Positions 32,612 to 41,604 of a stretch of DNA of 64,000 nucleotides are shown one piece after another; the stretch's first letter is position 1; each line of letters begins with the position of its first letter. The position numbers and the translations under genes were made by a program. The notes below the pieces were generated by a model, which made no database searches, was not told the DNA's origin, and saw nothing but the letters and a program-made list of their open reading frames with translations. This DNA is from Sporosarcina highlanderae (lineage in GTDB: Bacteria > Bacillota > Bacilli > Bacillales_A > Planococcaceae): NCBI RefSeq assembly GCF_030433715.1, contig NZ_JAROCC010000005.1, forward strand, positions 62,001-126,000, read 5' to 3'.

Positions 32612-33340
32612 TTATACCCTTTTTCGAACTACATGAAAGCTGAATTTATCGGCCCTAAAATAATTTTTGGAGTATAGGACCATTTCGCCTTCTTCACTAT
32701 AATGGTACTGAATTAAAACAAGCAATGGAATGTCCACCCCACACCGTAGAATCGATGAGGCTTCATCATCATATCCGACAGGTTCGATATTCGCTATAGC
32801 TTGGGAGATTTTAATCTTACCTGATTTTTCGAGTGAATCGAAAATCGATTCATTCAATAAGTCTTCTGCGCCAGCATTTAAATTCTTGGATAGGACGTTA
32901 TCAATACAGTATACAACTGGATCTCCATCTGCTGTTCGAACCCTCTTAATTGTAACAAGACTATCTTCCGTTCCGCAATCAAATTTTCCCACCATCTCAT
33001 CATTTGGAGGATTCTCCTGAACCTCCATAAATATGGTGCCTGGTTCCATTCCTGCCTCACGAATCATTGAGGAGACGCTTGTTAGTTGTTCAATACCAGA
33101 CGAAAATAATGGGCGCGGGTTGACGAATGTTCCTACTCCATGTTTACGAATAATCACTTTTTCTTCTTCAAGGACACGCAAGGCTTCCCTTAGTGTAGCC
33201 CTGCTGACACCTAAGTTCCTGGCAAGCTCAAATTCCGAGGGGAATTTCTCATTTTCTTTGAAGATTCCGGAGGCGATATCATCTTTTAAACGTTCAATCA
33301 CTTGTACGTATAAATGCCTATGATCCGTCTTAACCAACAT
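32612..33340 (-). CDS. ymfC: GntR/HutC family transcriptional regulator (YmfC-like)
   Basis: A repressor-type protein of about 242 residues. The N-terminal winged HTH has EKFPSEFELARNLGVSRATLREALRVLEEEKVI and the wing KHGVGTFV; the C-terminal UTRA domain (about 85-240) binds a small ligand. Two in-frame ATGs (33346, 33340) follow AAAGGGGGG; the second has better spacing. Its place before nupNOPQ suggests it controls nucleoside uptake, an inference; in B. subtilis ymfC lies before ymfDEF. Confidence 0.85.
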   Translation of the reverse strand: MLVKTDHRHLYVQVIERLKDDIASGIFKENEKFPSEFELARNLGVSRATLREALRVLEEEKVIIRKHGVGTFVNPRPLFSSGIEQLTSVSSMIREAGMEPGTIFMEVQENPPNDEMVGKFDCGTEDSLVTIKRVRTADGDPVVYCIDNVLSKNLNAGAEDLLNESIFDSLEKSGKIKISQAIANIEPVGYDDEASSILRCGVDIPLLVLIQYHYSEEGEMVLYSKNYFRADKFSFHVVRKRV

Positions 33341-33356
33341 ACTCATCCCCCCTTTA

Positions 33357-33371
33357 TGAGGTTAGACCTCA
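33357..33371. promoter_or_regulatory. Palindrome before the GntR gene, probable autoregulatory operator
   Basis: TGAGGTTAGACCTCA is a perfect palindrome (arms TGAGGT/ACCTCA around TAG). It lies 17 bases before the chosen start and downstream of a likely -10 (TATAGT, 33411-33416 on the minus strand). This shape is common for GntR-family operators. Confidence 0.6.
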
Positions 33372-33503
33372 GACGTGTTACATCTTACCTAATCATTCAT
33401 ACTATATCATCTTCATCCTACAAAATAAACAGTAGATTTTATAAAAAACAAGATTTCTATATAGGAAATTAATACAAATTCAATTCGGTATTCATAAAAA
33501 TCA

Positions 33504-35879
33504 TTAATGAACATCCATTTCACTTCGAGAGACGAGCACTTGTCTTGGCTTACTTCCTTCCGGAGGACCTACGACCCCCCGCATTTCCATTTGGTCCACA
33601 ATTCGGGCTGCTCTTGAATATCCTACTCGGAATCGACGTTGCAACATAGAGACAGATGCAGTCTGCATCTCAAGGACCAATTGAACGGCATCGTCATATA
33701 ATTCATCTGTTTCCTCGTGAGGTTGTACTTCCTCTATATCCGTCGGTATCATTTCTTCCTGGTATTGTGCCTTTTGTTGTTCGATGACAAAATCTACAAT
33801 ACTTTCGACCTCCTGATCGGATACGAAAGCTCCTTGAATTCGAACCGGTTTTGATGCACCTGCCGGTAAGAATAACATATCTCCCCGACCTAAAAGTTTC
33901 TCGGCACCAGAACCATCTAAAATTGTCCTTGAGTCCACTGCGGATGACACAGCAAAAGCAATTCGCGAAGGAATATTCGCCTTAATAATCCCCGTAATGA
34001 CATCTACACTAGGGCGTTGAGTTGCGATGATTAAATGGATTCCTGCCGCCCTTGCCATTTGAGCAAGACGAGTAATAGAATCCTCGACATCACTTGAAGC
34101 AACCATCATTAGATCAGCAAGCTCATCAACGATGACAACGATATATGGCATTTTCGGGTGCTTCTCCCCATTTTCTTCATTCCATTTTTCAATATGCTCG
34201 TTATATCCTTCTATATTTCGGGTTCCTGTATGAGAAAACAACTCGTATCGACGTTCCATTTCAGACACGACCTTCTTTAGAGCTTGGGAAGCTTTCCGAG
34301 GATCGGTAACAACAGGCGCCAATAAATGGGGAACGCCATTGTATACATTCAATTCAACCATCTTAGGGTCGATCATCATCATTTTAACTTCATGTGGCTT
34401 AGCACGCATAAGAATACTAACAATGATGCCGTTTATGCAAACACTTTTTCCGCTACCAGTCGATCCGGCGACAAGGACATGAGGCATTTTATTCAACTCA
34501 GCCATCATCGCTTGTCCGGTTACATCCCGACCAAGTGCAATCATCAATTTAGAATCAGGGCGATTATTTTCCTTTGCCTCAATCACTTCCCGCAAACTAA
34601 CAATAGCGACCGAACTATTTGGAACTTCTATCCCGACAGCCGATTTCCCTGGAATCGGTGCTTCGATTCGAATATCACTTGCTGCAAGGGCAAGAGCAAT
34701 ATCATCTGATAGACTAACGATTCTACTTACTTTCACACCTGTGTCCGGTAGCACTTCATACTTTGTTACTGCAGGGCCTAAATGGACTTGTTCAACTGTT
34801 GCTTTCACACCGAAACTTAAAAACGTTTTCTCTAGCTTTTCGGCATTGGCTTGGATGGAAACAAACTCAGCAGATTGGTCATTTGAAGGCGTCTGGCGTA
34901 GTAATGAAGGCGGCGGAAGATTATATGAAACATTCTCCTCCTCACCCGCAACACCAGAATACGTGTCCATCTGATTTTGATCAGGGCTACTCGTTTCTTC
35001 CCTTTTCTGCTCTATAGGTCTTTCCATCTCCGCCACAGCGGCTTGTTCATCGTGGGTTGACTTATTTACATTTTCCATGAAATTAGAAATAATCGGTTTA
35101 GAGATAATTTCTACCTGTTCACCCACATCAGGTGTAAATTCTTGCTCATTATCAATATCAGCTTGTTTCCCTTTTTTGGAACGGGACATTCTTGATGGTA
35201 TAGGTGAATCTTGTTTTTCTTTTGGTTTTTTTTCTTTCTTTCTGTTCTTTTCGTCCCTTTCGAATTTCGACTTAAAGGATTCTGCTATTTTTGGATACAT
35301 TTCCAATATATACGGAACAAATGCTTTTCCGGTTAATAGAATAATACCGACCAATAATAGAAGTACCCCTGCAACAGTCGCGCCGGAGGAATCGAATAAT
35401 GTATGGAATAAAGCAAAAAGGATGGCACCTGTTATTCCCCCACCGAGCGCCCCACTTCTGGAAGTTATTCCTCCATTAGTTACAAGGACTTTCCATGTCT
35501 CTTTCAAAGCCGAATTTGTCATAAGTACTTTGCTTTCATATAGTTCTTTGAATAAATGGATATGGCTAAAGAGTAATAAACTTGCAAGTATGAACAGACT
35601 ACCCCCGACAATACGATTTTTCCATCCTACTGTTTTACGATTGATCATGAACAGAAGTGCTTGTACGATCAATAAAAATGGGACAGCTCCATGCCAATTA
35701 CCAAACAGCAGTCTCGCAAATGAGGACAGACCCCTCCCTACCATTCCAAATTCAAAAATAATAATAATAGCGAAGCCAATCATTGTTAAACCTGAAACTT
35801 CATACACTAATGGATTTAAGCCATCTTTCTTTTTCCGTGAAGCACTGGTCCTTTTTCTTTTCTTCGATTTTTTGGACAT
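33504..35879 (-). CDS. spoIIIE: DNA translocase SpoIIIE (FtsK family)
   Basis: Pumps DNA into the forespore and clears trapped DNA at septa. The 791-residue protein has a basic N-terminus, about four membrane helices (about 25-185), an acidic/charged linker, then the motor: Walker [10 protein letters not shown], Walker [14 protein letters not shown] and a C-terminal gamma winged helix ([33 protein letters not shown]). ATG at 35879 follows GGAGG. The rnjB terminator ends about ten bases before the ribosome site. Confidence 0.95.
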   Translation of the reverse strand: MSKKSKKRKRTSASRKKKDGLNPLVYEVSGLTMIGFAIIIIFEFGMVGRGLSSFARLLFGNWHGAVPFLLIVQALLFMINRKTVGWKNRIVGGSLFILASLLLFSHIHLFKELYESKVLMTNSALKETWKVLVTNGGITSRSGALGGGITGAILFALFHTLFDSSGATVAGVLLLLVGIILLTGKAFVPYILEMYPKIAESFKSKFERDEKNRKKEKKPKEKQDSPIPSRMSRSKKGKQADIDNEQEFTPDVGEQVEIISKPIISNFMENVNKSTHDEQAAVAEMERPIEQKREETSSPDQNQMDTYSGVAGEEENVSYNLPPPSLLRQTPSNDQSAEFVSIQANAEKLEKTFLSFGVKATVEQVHLGPAVTKYEVLPDTGVKVSRIVSLSDDIALALAASDIRIEAPIPGKSAVGIEVPNSSVAIVSLREVIEAKENNRPDSKLMIALGRDVTGQAMMAELNKMPHVLVAGSTGSGKSVCINGIIVSILMRAKPHEVKMMMIDPKMVELNVYNGVPHLLAPVVTDPRKASQALKKVVSEMERRYELFSHTGTRNIEGYNEHIEKWNEENGEKHPKMPYIVVIVDELADLMMVASSDVEDSITRLAQMARAAGIHLIIATQRPSVDVITGIIKANIPSRIAFAVSSAVDSRTILDGSGAEKLLGRGDMLFLPAGASKPVRIQGAFVSDQEVESIVDFVIEQQKAQYQEEMIPTDIEEVQPHEETDELYDDAVQLVLEMQTASVSMLQRRFRVGYSRAARIVDQMEMRGVVGPPEGSKPRQVLVSRSEMDVH

Positions 35880-35896
35880 GTTTTCTCCTCCTTTCA

Positions 35897-35940
35897 CAAA
35901 AAGGATTTCCCGCCGTCCGGTCGGCATGGAAATCCTTTTT
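35897..35940 (-). terminator. Terminator of rnjB, abutting spoIIIE
   Basis: A 12-bp stem, AAAAGGATTTCC (35899-35910) with GGAAATCCTTTT (35928-35939), has further GCCG/CGGC-type pairing inside and ends in Ts at 35896-35901. It leaves no room for a promoter before spoIIIE. Confidence 0.9.
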
Positions 35941-35954
35941 TGTTTTTAGTTGAA

Positions 35955-37622
35955 TTAGTATTCCATAATAATTGGGATGATCATTGGTCTTCTTTTTGTT
36001 TGTTGGAACAAATACGAACTCAACGTATCACGGATCTCTTGTTTTATGTTTGTCCATTCGAATGTATCTTTATTCACATACTTTTCGACAATCTTATGAA
36101 CGAGCTTTCTGGACTCTTCCAACAGCTCCTCTGATTCACGGACATAAACAAAGCCCCGTGACACAATTTCAGGACCTGCAGCTATTTTTTTCTGTCTACG
36201 GCTTAGTGTAATTACTACTGTAAATATCCCATCTTGTGACAGTAGCTTTCTGTCTCTTAAGACAATATTGCCGACATCACCGACTCCAATACCGTCGATA
36301 AGAATGTTTCCAGCCTGTACCCGGCCACTCATCCTCATTTTATCATTTTTATATTCAACGATATCTCCCTTATCCGCAATAAAGATCTGAGATTTCTGCA
36401 AACCTACCTGCTGGGCAAGCTTGGAGTGGGCAATCAGCATCTTGTATTCACCTTGGATTGGGATGAAATATTTAGGTTGCATTAGATTCAGCATAAACTT
36501 CAAATCCTCTTGACTTCCATGTCCGGACACGTGAACGTTTCGAGATGCAGTTAGGACATTCGCCCCCGCTTTCGACAATTCATTTGCCATCTTAAACATG
36601 GAAACTTCCATGCCTGGAGAAGGAGTAAAAGTGATTAGGACTGTGTCAGTCTCTTTGATCTTTATGTCCTTATGATATTTTCGCACGATTTTTTCAAGCG
36701 CATCGAGTGGCTCGCCTTTATTTCCAGTTACGATAATAACGATTTGGTCATCAGAATATTTTCCAATATCCTTCACCGAAATGACCATATCTTCGTCTAT
36801 TTGTAAATAGCCTAAGCGCATTCCCACCTCGAAATAGCTTTCCAGACTTTTACCAACAACTGCGACTTTTTTTCCGGTTTCAAGTGCTTTATCAAATACT
36901 TGTTGAATTCGTATGAAATTGGATGCATAAAGCGCAACAAGGATTCGCCCCTCTGCCCCATGGAACGTTGTAGATAGCCTCTCTTCAATAACCAGCTCTG
37001 AAGTTGTATACCCCGGGCGTTCCGCTTCATTGGAGTCAGACATGAGTATGAACACACCTTCTTCTCCAAGAGCAGCCATTTTCGCAATGTCCGGACGGTA
37101 TTTACCTTTAGCTGACTGGTCGAATTTAAATTCTCCTGTGTGTACAATTGCCCCTTCGCTTGTATGGAATACGATACCAAGGGAGTCGGGAATACTATGG
37201 GTAGTATGGAAGAACGTCACATACGTCCGTTTAAAATTCATACGGCTTTTGTTTGTGACCTCGAAAAACTTCACACCCGCAGGCGCTGGCATATCTTTCA
37301 AATGCTCTTTTGCAAGTGCCAAAGTCAGTTTCGACCCATATACAGGCGCCTGCACTTTTTGGAGAAGATAAGCGATGGAGCCGATTGCATCCTCATGACC
37401 GTGAGTCAGGAAGATCCCTTTAACCCTCTCCTTATTCTCCTCTATATATGTCAAATCAGGAATGACAATATCAATTCCTAGCATTTCCCCCTCCGGGAAC
37501 ATAAGCCCCGAATCCACTATGAATAGCTCATCATCTATTTCAATGACGTACATTGCTTTTCCAATTTCCCCAACTCCTCCGAGGGGGATTACTTTTATTA
37601 CTTCATTTTTTACTTTTGTCAC
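35955..37622 (-). CDS. rnjB: Ribonuclease J2 (GTG start)
   Basis: Metallo-beta-lactamase/beta-CASP RNase that partners RNase J1. The motif is THGHEDAIG: the last histidine of HxHxDH is replaced, as in the weakly active J2 paralogue, which argues for rnjB rather than rnjA. Other motifs: GGVGEIGK, HTGEFKFD, TASRNVHVSGHGSQEDL. 555 residues. The start is GTG at 37620-37622, seven bases after AGGAGG; an out-of-frame ATG overlapping it reads AUGUGA. Confidence 0.93.
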   Translation of the reverse strand: MTKVKNEVIKVIPLGGVGEIGKAMYVIEIDDELFIVDSGLMFPEGEMLGIDIVIPDLTYIEENKERVKGIFLTHGHEDAIGSIAYLLQKVQAPVYGSKLTLALAKEHLKDMPAPAGVKFFEVTNKSRMNFKRTYVTFFHTTHSIPDSLGIVFHTSEGAIVHTGEFKFDQSAKGKYRPDIAKMAALGEEGVFILMSDSNEAERPGYTTSELVIEERLSTTFHGAEGRILVALYASNFIRIQQVFDKALETGKKVAVVGKSLESYFEVGMRLGYLQIDEDMVISVKDIGKYSDDQIVIIVTGNKGEPLDALEKIVRKYHKDIKIKETDTVLITFTPSPGMEVSMFKMANELSKAGANVLTASRNVHVSGHGSQEDLKFMLNLMQPKYFIPIQGEYKMLIAHSKLAQQVGLQKSQIFIADKGDIVEYKNDKMRMSGRVQAGNILIDGIGVGDVGNIVLRDRKLLSQDGIFTVVITLSRRQKKIAAGPEIVSRGFVYVRESEELLEESRKLVHKIVEKYVNKDTFEWTNIKQEIRDTLSSYLFQQTKRRPMIIPIIMEY

Positions 37623-37802
37623 ATTATTTCCTCCTATACTTGTTTATAAAAGACCGATGTTAGATGATCGTCCGTCTATGTATGCCTTTTAAGGGATTAG
37701 TGATTTGATATTCAATAAATACTTGCACTCTTTTATCCCGAATAACATTATCCATCAAACTTATCATATATGTTGATTACCCGTCCAGAACGACTATGTT
37801 TC

Positions 37803-37832
37803 ATTATACGTGAGAATGCCCTTACTACACAA
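37803..37832 (-). promoter_or_regulatory. Possible promoter of rnjB
   Basis: On the minus strand the -10 is TATAAT (37803-37808) and a poorer -35, TTGTGT (37827-37832), lies 18 bp upstream. The leader to rnjB would be about 180 bases with no ORF seen. Confidence 0.5.
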
Positions 37833-37833
37833 A

Positions 37834-37861
37834 CAAAAAAAGCCGGGTGTGTATCCGGCTT
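37834..37861 (-). terminator. Terminator of dapA
   Basis: AAGCCGG (37840-37846) pairs with CCGGCTT (37855-37861), followed on the minus strand by seven Ts. Confidence 0.88.
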
Positions 37862-37865
37862 TATA

Positions 37866-38750
37866 TTATAGAGAAATTTTATTTTTGAATTCATTCCAAA
37901 TGGCATCGAACGCCACGGACTCCTTACCGAATTCCGTTAATGGCATTCTTACTCCTCCTGTGTCGATTCCTATTTTTCTTAGGGCATATTTGATAGGAAC
38001 AGGATTTGGAGCGGAGAAGATAGCGTGGAATAACGGAAGCAGTGCACGATGCAATTCCGCAGCCTTTAGAGTGTCACCCATTTTGTATGCATTCATCATC
38101 TGTTGCATTTCTAAACCGACGACGTGTGATGCGACCGAAATGACACCGTCTCCGCCTACTGATAATACAGGTAAAGTTAGAGCATCGTCACCACTGTAAA
38201 CCTTGAATCCAATATCCGTGCCCGAAATGATTGATGAAATCTGATCCAGGCTTCCGCTTGCTTCTTTTACAGCACGGATATTCTTGATTTTCGACAATTC
38301 AATTACTGTTTCCGCCTGCATATTGACAGCGGACCTTCCAGGGATATTATAAAGCATGATGGGAAGACTCGTTTCATTCGCAATATGAGAAAAGTGTGCG
38401 ACAATCCCTTTCTGATCAGGCTTATTGTAATAAGGGGTGACGAGCATAATACCGTCCGCCCCGAGTGATTCTGCCTGTCTCGTCAACTTGACGGTTTCCG
38501 CAGTATTGAAAGTTCCAGTACCTGCAATGACCGGAATTCTTTTATTTACGATTTCAATTGTATATTTAAATAGGTTTGATTTTTCTTCATGATTGAGAGT
38601 AGGAGACTCCCCTGTTGTACCACATACAATCAGGGAATCTGTCCCAGTTGCTATGAGATGTTCAATTAGCGTCTCCGTTAAGTCATAATCGATGTATCCT
38701 GTTTCGGAAAAAGGTGTGACCATTGCCGTTCCTATATATCCAAGATCCAT
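37866..38750 (-). CDS. dapA: 4-hydroxy-tetrahydrodipicolinate synthase DapA
   Basis: Condenses aspartate semialdehyde with pyruvate in the lysine/diaminopimelate pathway; its product also feeds dipicolinate synthase. The 294-residue TIM barrel has GTTGESPTL, the catalytic tyrosine in LYNIPGRS, the Schiff-base lysine in RAVKEASGS and YSGDDALTLP. ATG at 38750 (MDLGYIGTAMVTPF) is nine bases after AAGGA; an upstream ATG lies in the ribosome site. It follows asd directly, with no dapG between. Confidence 0.95.
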   Translation of the reverse strand: MDLGYIGTAMVTPFSETGYIDYDLTETLIEHLIATGTDSLIVCGTTGESPTLNHEEKSNLFKYTIEIVNKRIPVIAGTGTFNTAETVKLTRQAESLGADGIMLVTPYYNKPDQKGIVAHFSHIANETSLPIMLYNIPGRSAVNMQAETVIELSKIKNIRAVKEASGSLDQISSIISGTDIGFKVYSGDDALTLPVLSVGGDGVISVASHVVGLEMQQMMNAYKMGDTLKAAELHRALLPLFHAIFSAPNPVPIKYALRKIGIDTGGVRMPLTEFGKESVAFDAIWNEFKNKISL

Positions 38751-38791
38751 ACAGATCATTCCTTTTCGTAGTTAAATCTTGATGCAAATTC

Positions 38792-39823
38792 TTACTTAAC
38801 CAATTCCTCAGCAATTTGAATTGAATTCAAAGCCGCTCCTTTAAGTAGATTGTCCGCTACAATCCATAGATGGAATCCGTTTGGATGATTTGGGTCTTTA
38901 CGAATTCGACCAACAAAAACCTCGTCTTTTCCTTCTGAATATAAAGGCATCGGATAGACTTGTGTTGATGGGTCATCTTGCAAGACAACACCGGATGCAT
39001 TCTTTATCGCTGATCGGATTTCTTCGATTGTTGCATTCATATCAGTTTCAATATAGACGGACTCTGAATGTCCTGTTACAACAGGTAATCTGACACAAGT
39101 TGCTGAAACCGCCAATTCTTGATCCCCGAATATCTTTTTAGTTTCGTTCATCATTTTAAGTTCTTCCAATGTATAGCCTGAATCATCAAATAAATCGATT
39201 TGAGGAATTGCATTGAAAGCAATCGGGTAATGACGGTCTGCAGAAGCTGAAGGAAGTAGTTCAGCCTTAATGTTCGACCGCCCTTCGAATTGGTTGCTTT
39301 GTTGCTGGAGTTCATCTATTGCTTCTGCTCCCGCGCCAGATACAGCCTGGTACGTCGATACGATAATCCGACTAATTCCAAACTTTTCCTTCACGGGTTG
39401 AAGTGCTGCAACCATTTGGATCGTTGAACAATTTGGATTTGCGATGATCCCTTTATGTTCTTTCAAAGCAAGTGGATTGACTTCAGGAACAACTAATGGC
39501 ACTTTTTCATCCATCCTGAATGCACTTGTGTTATCTATGACAACGGCCCCTCTTTTTACGGCCTCATATGCTAATTTCTGGGAGATGGATCCACCAGCGC
39601 TAAAGAAGGCGATATCGATACCTTCAAAAGATTCGGGGACAGTTTCTTCTACGATGTATGTTTGCCCACCAACGGAAATTTCTGTTCCCGCAGAACGTTT
39701 TGAAGCAAGCATTTTAATGGTTTTTGCCGGAAACTTGCGCTCTATAAGCTTTTCAAGTATTTTCGAACCGACCGCTCCAGTTGCCCCGACAATTGCCACA
39801 TTTAAGTTTTCATTCTTCATCAT
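38792..39823 (-). CDS. asd: Aspartate-semialdehyde dehydrogenase
   Basis: Reduces aspartyl phosphate to aspartate semialdehyde with NADPH. The N-terminal GATGAVGSKILEKL, catalytic cysteine in ANPNCSTIQM, and later RLPVVTGHSESV histidine are intact. I use ATG 39823 (343 residues) after AAAGGGAG; the longer frame is not conserved. It lies between spoVFB and dapA and supplies both lysine and dipicolinate synthesis. Confidence 0.95.
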   Translation of the reverse strand: MMKNENLNVAIVGATGAVGSKILEKLIERKFPAKTIKMLASKRSAGTEISVGGQTYIVEETVPESFEGIDIAFFSAGGSISQKLAYEAVKRGAVVIDNTSAFRMDEKVPLVVPEVNPLALKEHKGIIANPNCSTIQMVAALQPVKEKFGISRIIVSTYQAVSGAGAEAIDELQQQSNQFEGRSNIKAELLPSASADRHYPIAFNAIPQIDLFDDSGYTLEELKMMNETKKIFGDQELAVSATCVRLPVVTGHSESVYIETDMNATIEEIRSAIKNASGVVLQDDPSTQVYPMPLYSEGKDEVFVGRIRKDPNHPNGFHLWIVADNLLKGAALNSIQIAEELVK

Positions 39824-39922
39824 TTCTGTCTCCCTTTCATTGCAATTGATAAATTCTCTTGAATAAATATACAAGAGATCATTGGTGAAATTATATCATA
39901 TACTTTACTATTCTGCTTTGTA

Positions 39923-40510
39923 TTATTTTTCATGAATGATCAAGAGAGGTTGAAGTTGCTTATGCTCTAGAGCTGCCGCCGCTGCTGGTACCATCTTTGT
40001 GAAGTCAGAGATAAGGGAGTTCGGTTTTTTGAATGGGTCATCCTGTCCGAATGGGATGAAAAACACATTTTTCATATTTAGAAGTTTCATAACGTTTTGT
40101 CCGTTCAAACCTAAAGCGTCGTTCGTTGAAATACCTAATAGAACCGGGCTGCCATTACGTAATGTTGCTTTTGCGGCCATTAAGACAGGAGAATCTGTTG
40201 CGGCATTCGCAAATTTACTTATGGAATTTCCAGTCATCGGAGCGATGATCATAATATCTACCGGAGAAGTCGGGCCAAACGGCTCAGCACCTACAATTGT
40301 AGAGATTACTTTTTCGCCTGTTGCCTCTTCAATTCTTTTTATCCACTCTTCCCCTGTACCGAACCTCGTAGCTGCTGTCAAAACTGAATGGGTAATCACC
40401 GGAACAACAGTGGCCCCATTTTCCTGCAATTCACTTATCATTGGTAGAATTTGGTCATACGTGCAATGTGATGCCGTTATACCAAGGCCAATCCTTTTAC
40501 CTTGTAGCAT
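39923..40510 (-). CDS. spoVFB: Dipicolinate synthase subunit B
   Basis: Flavoprotein-fold subunit of dipicolinate synthase, which makes the spore core compound in the mother cell late in sporulation. The 195-residue protein has GLGITASHCTYDQI, PMTGNSISKFANAATDSPVLMAAKATLRN and KNVFFIPFGQDDP. It starts 13 bases after spoVFA with AAAGGGG upstream. Sporulation sigma-K control is expected from the family. Confidence 0.94.
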   Translation of the reverse strand: MLQGKRIGLGITASHCTYDQILPMISELQENGATVVPVITHSVLTAATRFGTGEEWIKRIEEATGEKVISTIVGAEPFGPTSPVDIMIIAPMTGNSISKFANAATDSPVLMAAKATLRNGSPVLLGISTNDALGLNGQNVMKLLNMKNVFFIPFGQDDPFKKPNSLISDFTKMVPAAAAALEHKQLQPLLIIHEK

Positions 40511-40523
40511 CTATTTTCCCCTT

Positions 40524-41309
40524 TCATCTACTATTCATCCTCAGTAATGCATCAGCAAGTGCTTTTGCTGCATCCGCCGGAAAATGCTTACCGGGTAATC
40601 CGAGGTGTATTGTATAGTATTCAACAGGGTCATTGTCCTTTAGGCAGCCCGGTGCTGAAGCCAAGTCAAAAATGCGAATTTCGGCATTTTCGCTTGGCTT
40701 TAACCATTTGGCTGGAATCGTATTAATGAAGTTCCCTTTCAAATTCACTTCATCAGATTTTAAAGGGATTGTCTTATAGCCCATTGCAGCCGCTTCGCCT
40801 AATTGGTCATGAGAACGGGCCAATATTGTAACGGATCCCCCAAGAGAAGAAAGTACATCTGCTGTCATCTTGGCCACTTTTCCAAAGCCTGCAATATAAA
40901 AGTGCTCGCCGGATATTCGGCGTTTTGTGGAAGAATAGTATTCGATTAAAAACCCTTCCGCTGTTAATCTTGCATTCTCCCAAACGAACTCAACTTCTTT
41001 TAAATAGGGCTTAGTTGTAATCCCGGCATCAACGAGAGGACTTAACCAACTTTCAGAAGCCACCCCGGGATAAAGGATTGCGCCCTTTTCGATTTTTTCC
41101 ACGGGAATGGAACCTTCCATTTGAAGAATTGGAAAGACAATATGGGTCGGTGCGAAACTTACAAGCGTACTTGATAATTCCTCTGAATATGCATTTGCGT
41201 TATAATGATGAGTTTCGGCACCTAATTCTCTCATAATTCGACAACATTCGGATAATCGTTTATCCGTTCCGATGAACAACCATTTTCCGTCAATTATCGT
41301 CAATGTCAA
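40524..41309 (-). CDS. spoVFA: Dipicolinate synthase subunit A (short form)
   Basis: NAD(P)-binding subunit of dipicolinate synthase. About 261 residues, clearly shorter than the roughly 297 of B. subtilis. The Rossmann motif is FYIAGFGKVAKMTADVLSSLGG, and the C-terminal block has LDLASAPG-like FDLASAPGC and LGLPGKHFPADAAKALADAL. The N-terminal domain is divergent. I favour the TTG at 41309 after GGGGG; an in-frame start at 41336 lacks a ribosome site. It overlaps ymxH by about 20 bases. Confidence 0.85.
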   Translation of the reverse strand: MTLTIIDGKWLFIGTDKRLSECCRIMRELGAETHHYNANAYSEELSSTLVSFAPTHIVFPILQMEGSIPVEKIEKGAILYPGVASESWLSPLVDAGITTKPYLKEVEFVWENARLTAEGFLIEYYSSTKRRISGEHFYIAGFGKVAKMTADVLSSLGGSVTILARSHDQLGEAAAMGYKTIPLKSDEVNLKGNFINTIPAKWLKPSENAEIRIFDLASAPGCLKDNDPVEYYTIHLGLPGKHFPADAAKALADALLRMNSR

Positions 41310-41565
41310 AGTCCCCCATACTGTGTGTTTTACCAAAAAGGATACGATGTTCGCCTATTAACACAATTTCACTCCATGGAATAAATTCAGATGTTTCCTG
41401 TTCCCGATTTCTAAATGGGAAACGCCCAAATTTTTTCTTCACTTCAAACCCGATTATTTCACCAGTTTTTCGATTGAAAATTAAATCCGTATCCGCTAAA
41501 AACCCATAACGGATTCCTTCCTCAACCTGGATAAGCTCTTTTTGCGCCATTTCAGATAGCAGCAT
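41290..41565 (-). CDS. ymxH: YmxH/YlmC family PRC-barrel sporulation protein
   Basis: A 91-residue PRC-barrel-type protein (VEEGIRYGFLADTDLIFNRKTGEIIGFEV ... IPWSEIVLIGEHRILF). Family members are associated with sporulation; no enzymatic role is known. It lies between the M16 protease gene and spoVFA, the B. subtilis order. Confidence 0.88.
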   Translation of the reverse strand: MLLSEMAQKELIQVEEGIRYGFLADTDLIFNRKTGEIIGFEVKKKFGRFPFRNREQETSEFIPWSEIVLIGEHRILFGKTHSMGDFDIDDN

Positions 41566-41604
41566 ATCCTTCCCCCTTTTAACAGTCCTTTTCCATCATA
41601 TGAT

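Noticed and set aside
35077-35949. A 290-codon plus-strand frame opposite spoIIIE
   Set aside because: It mirrors the low-stop membrane and linker regions of spoIIIE; no ribosome site or recognisable domain, and the minus-strand gene is certain.
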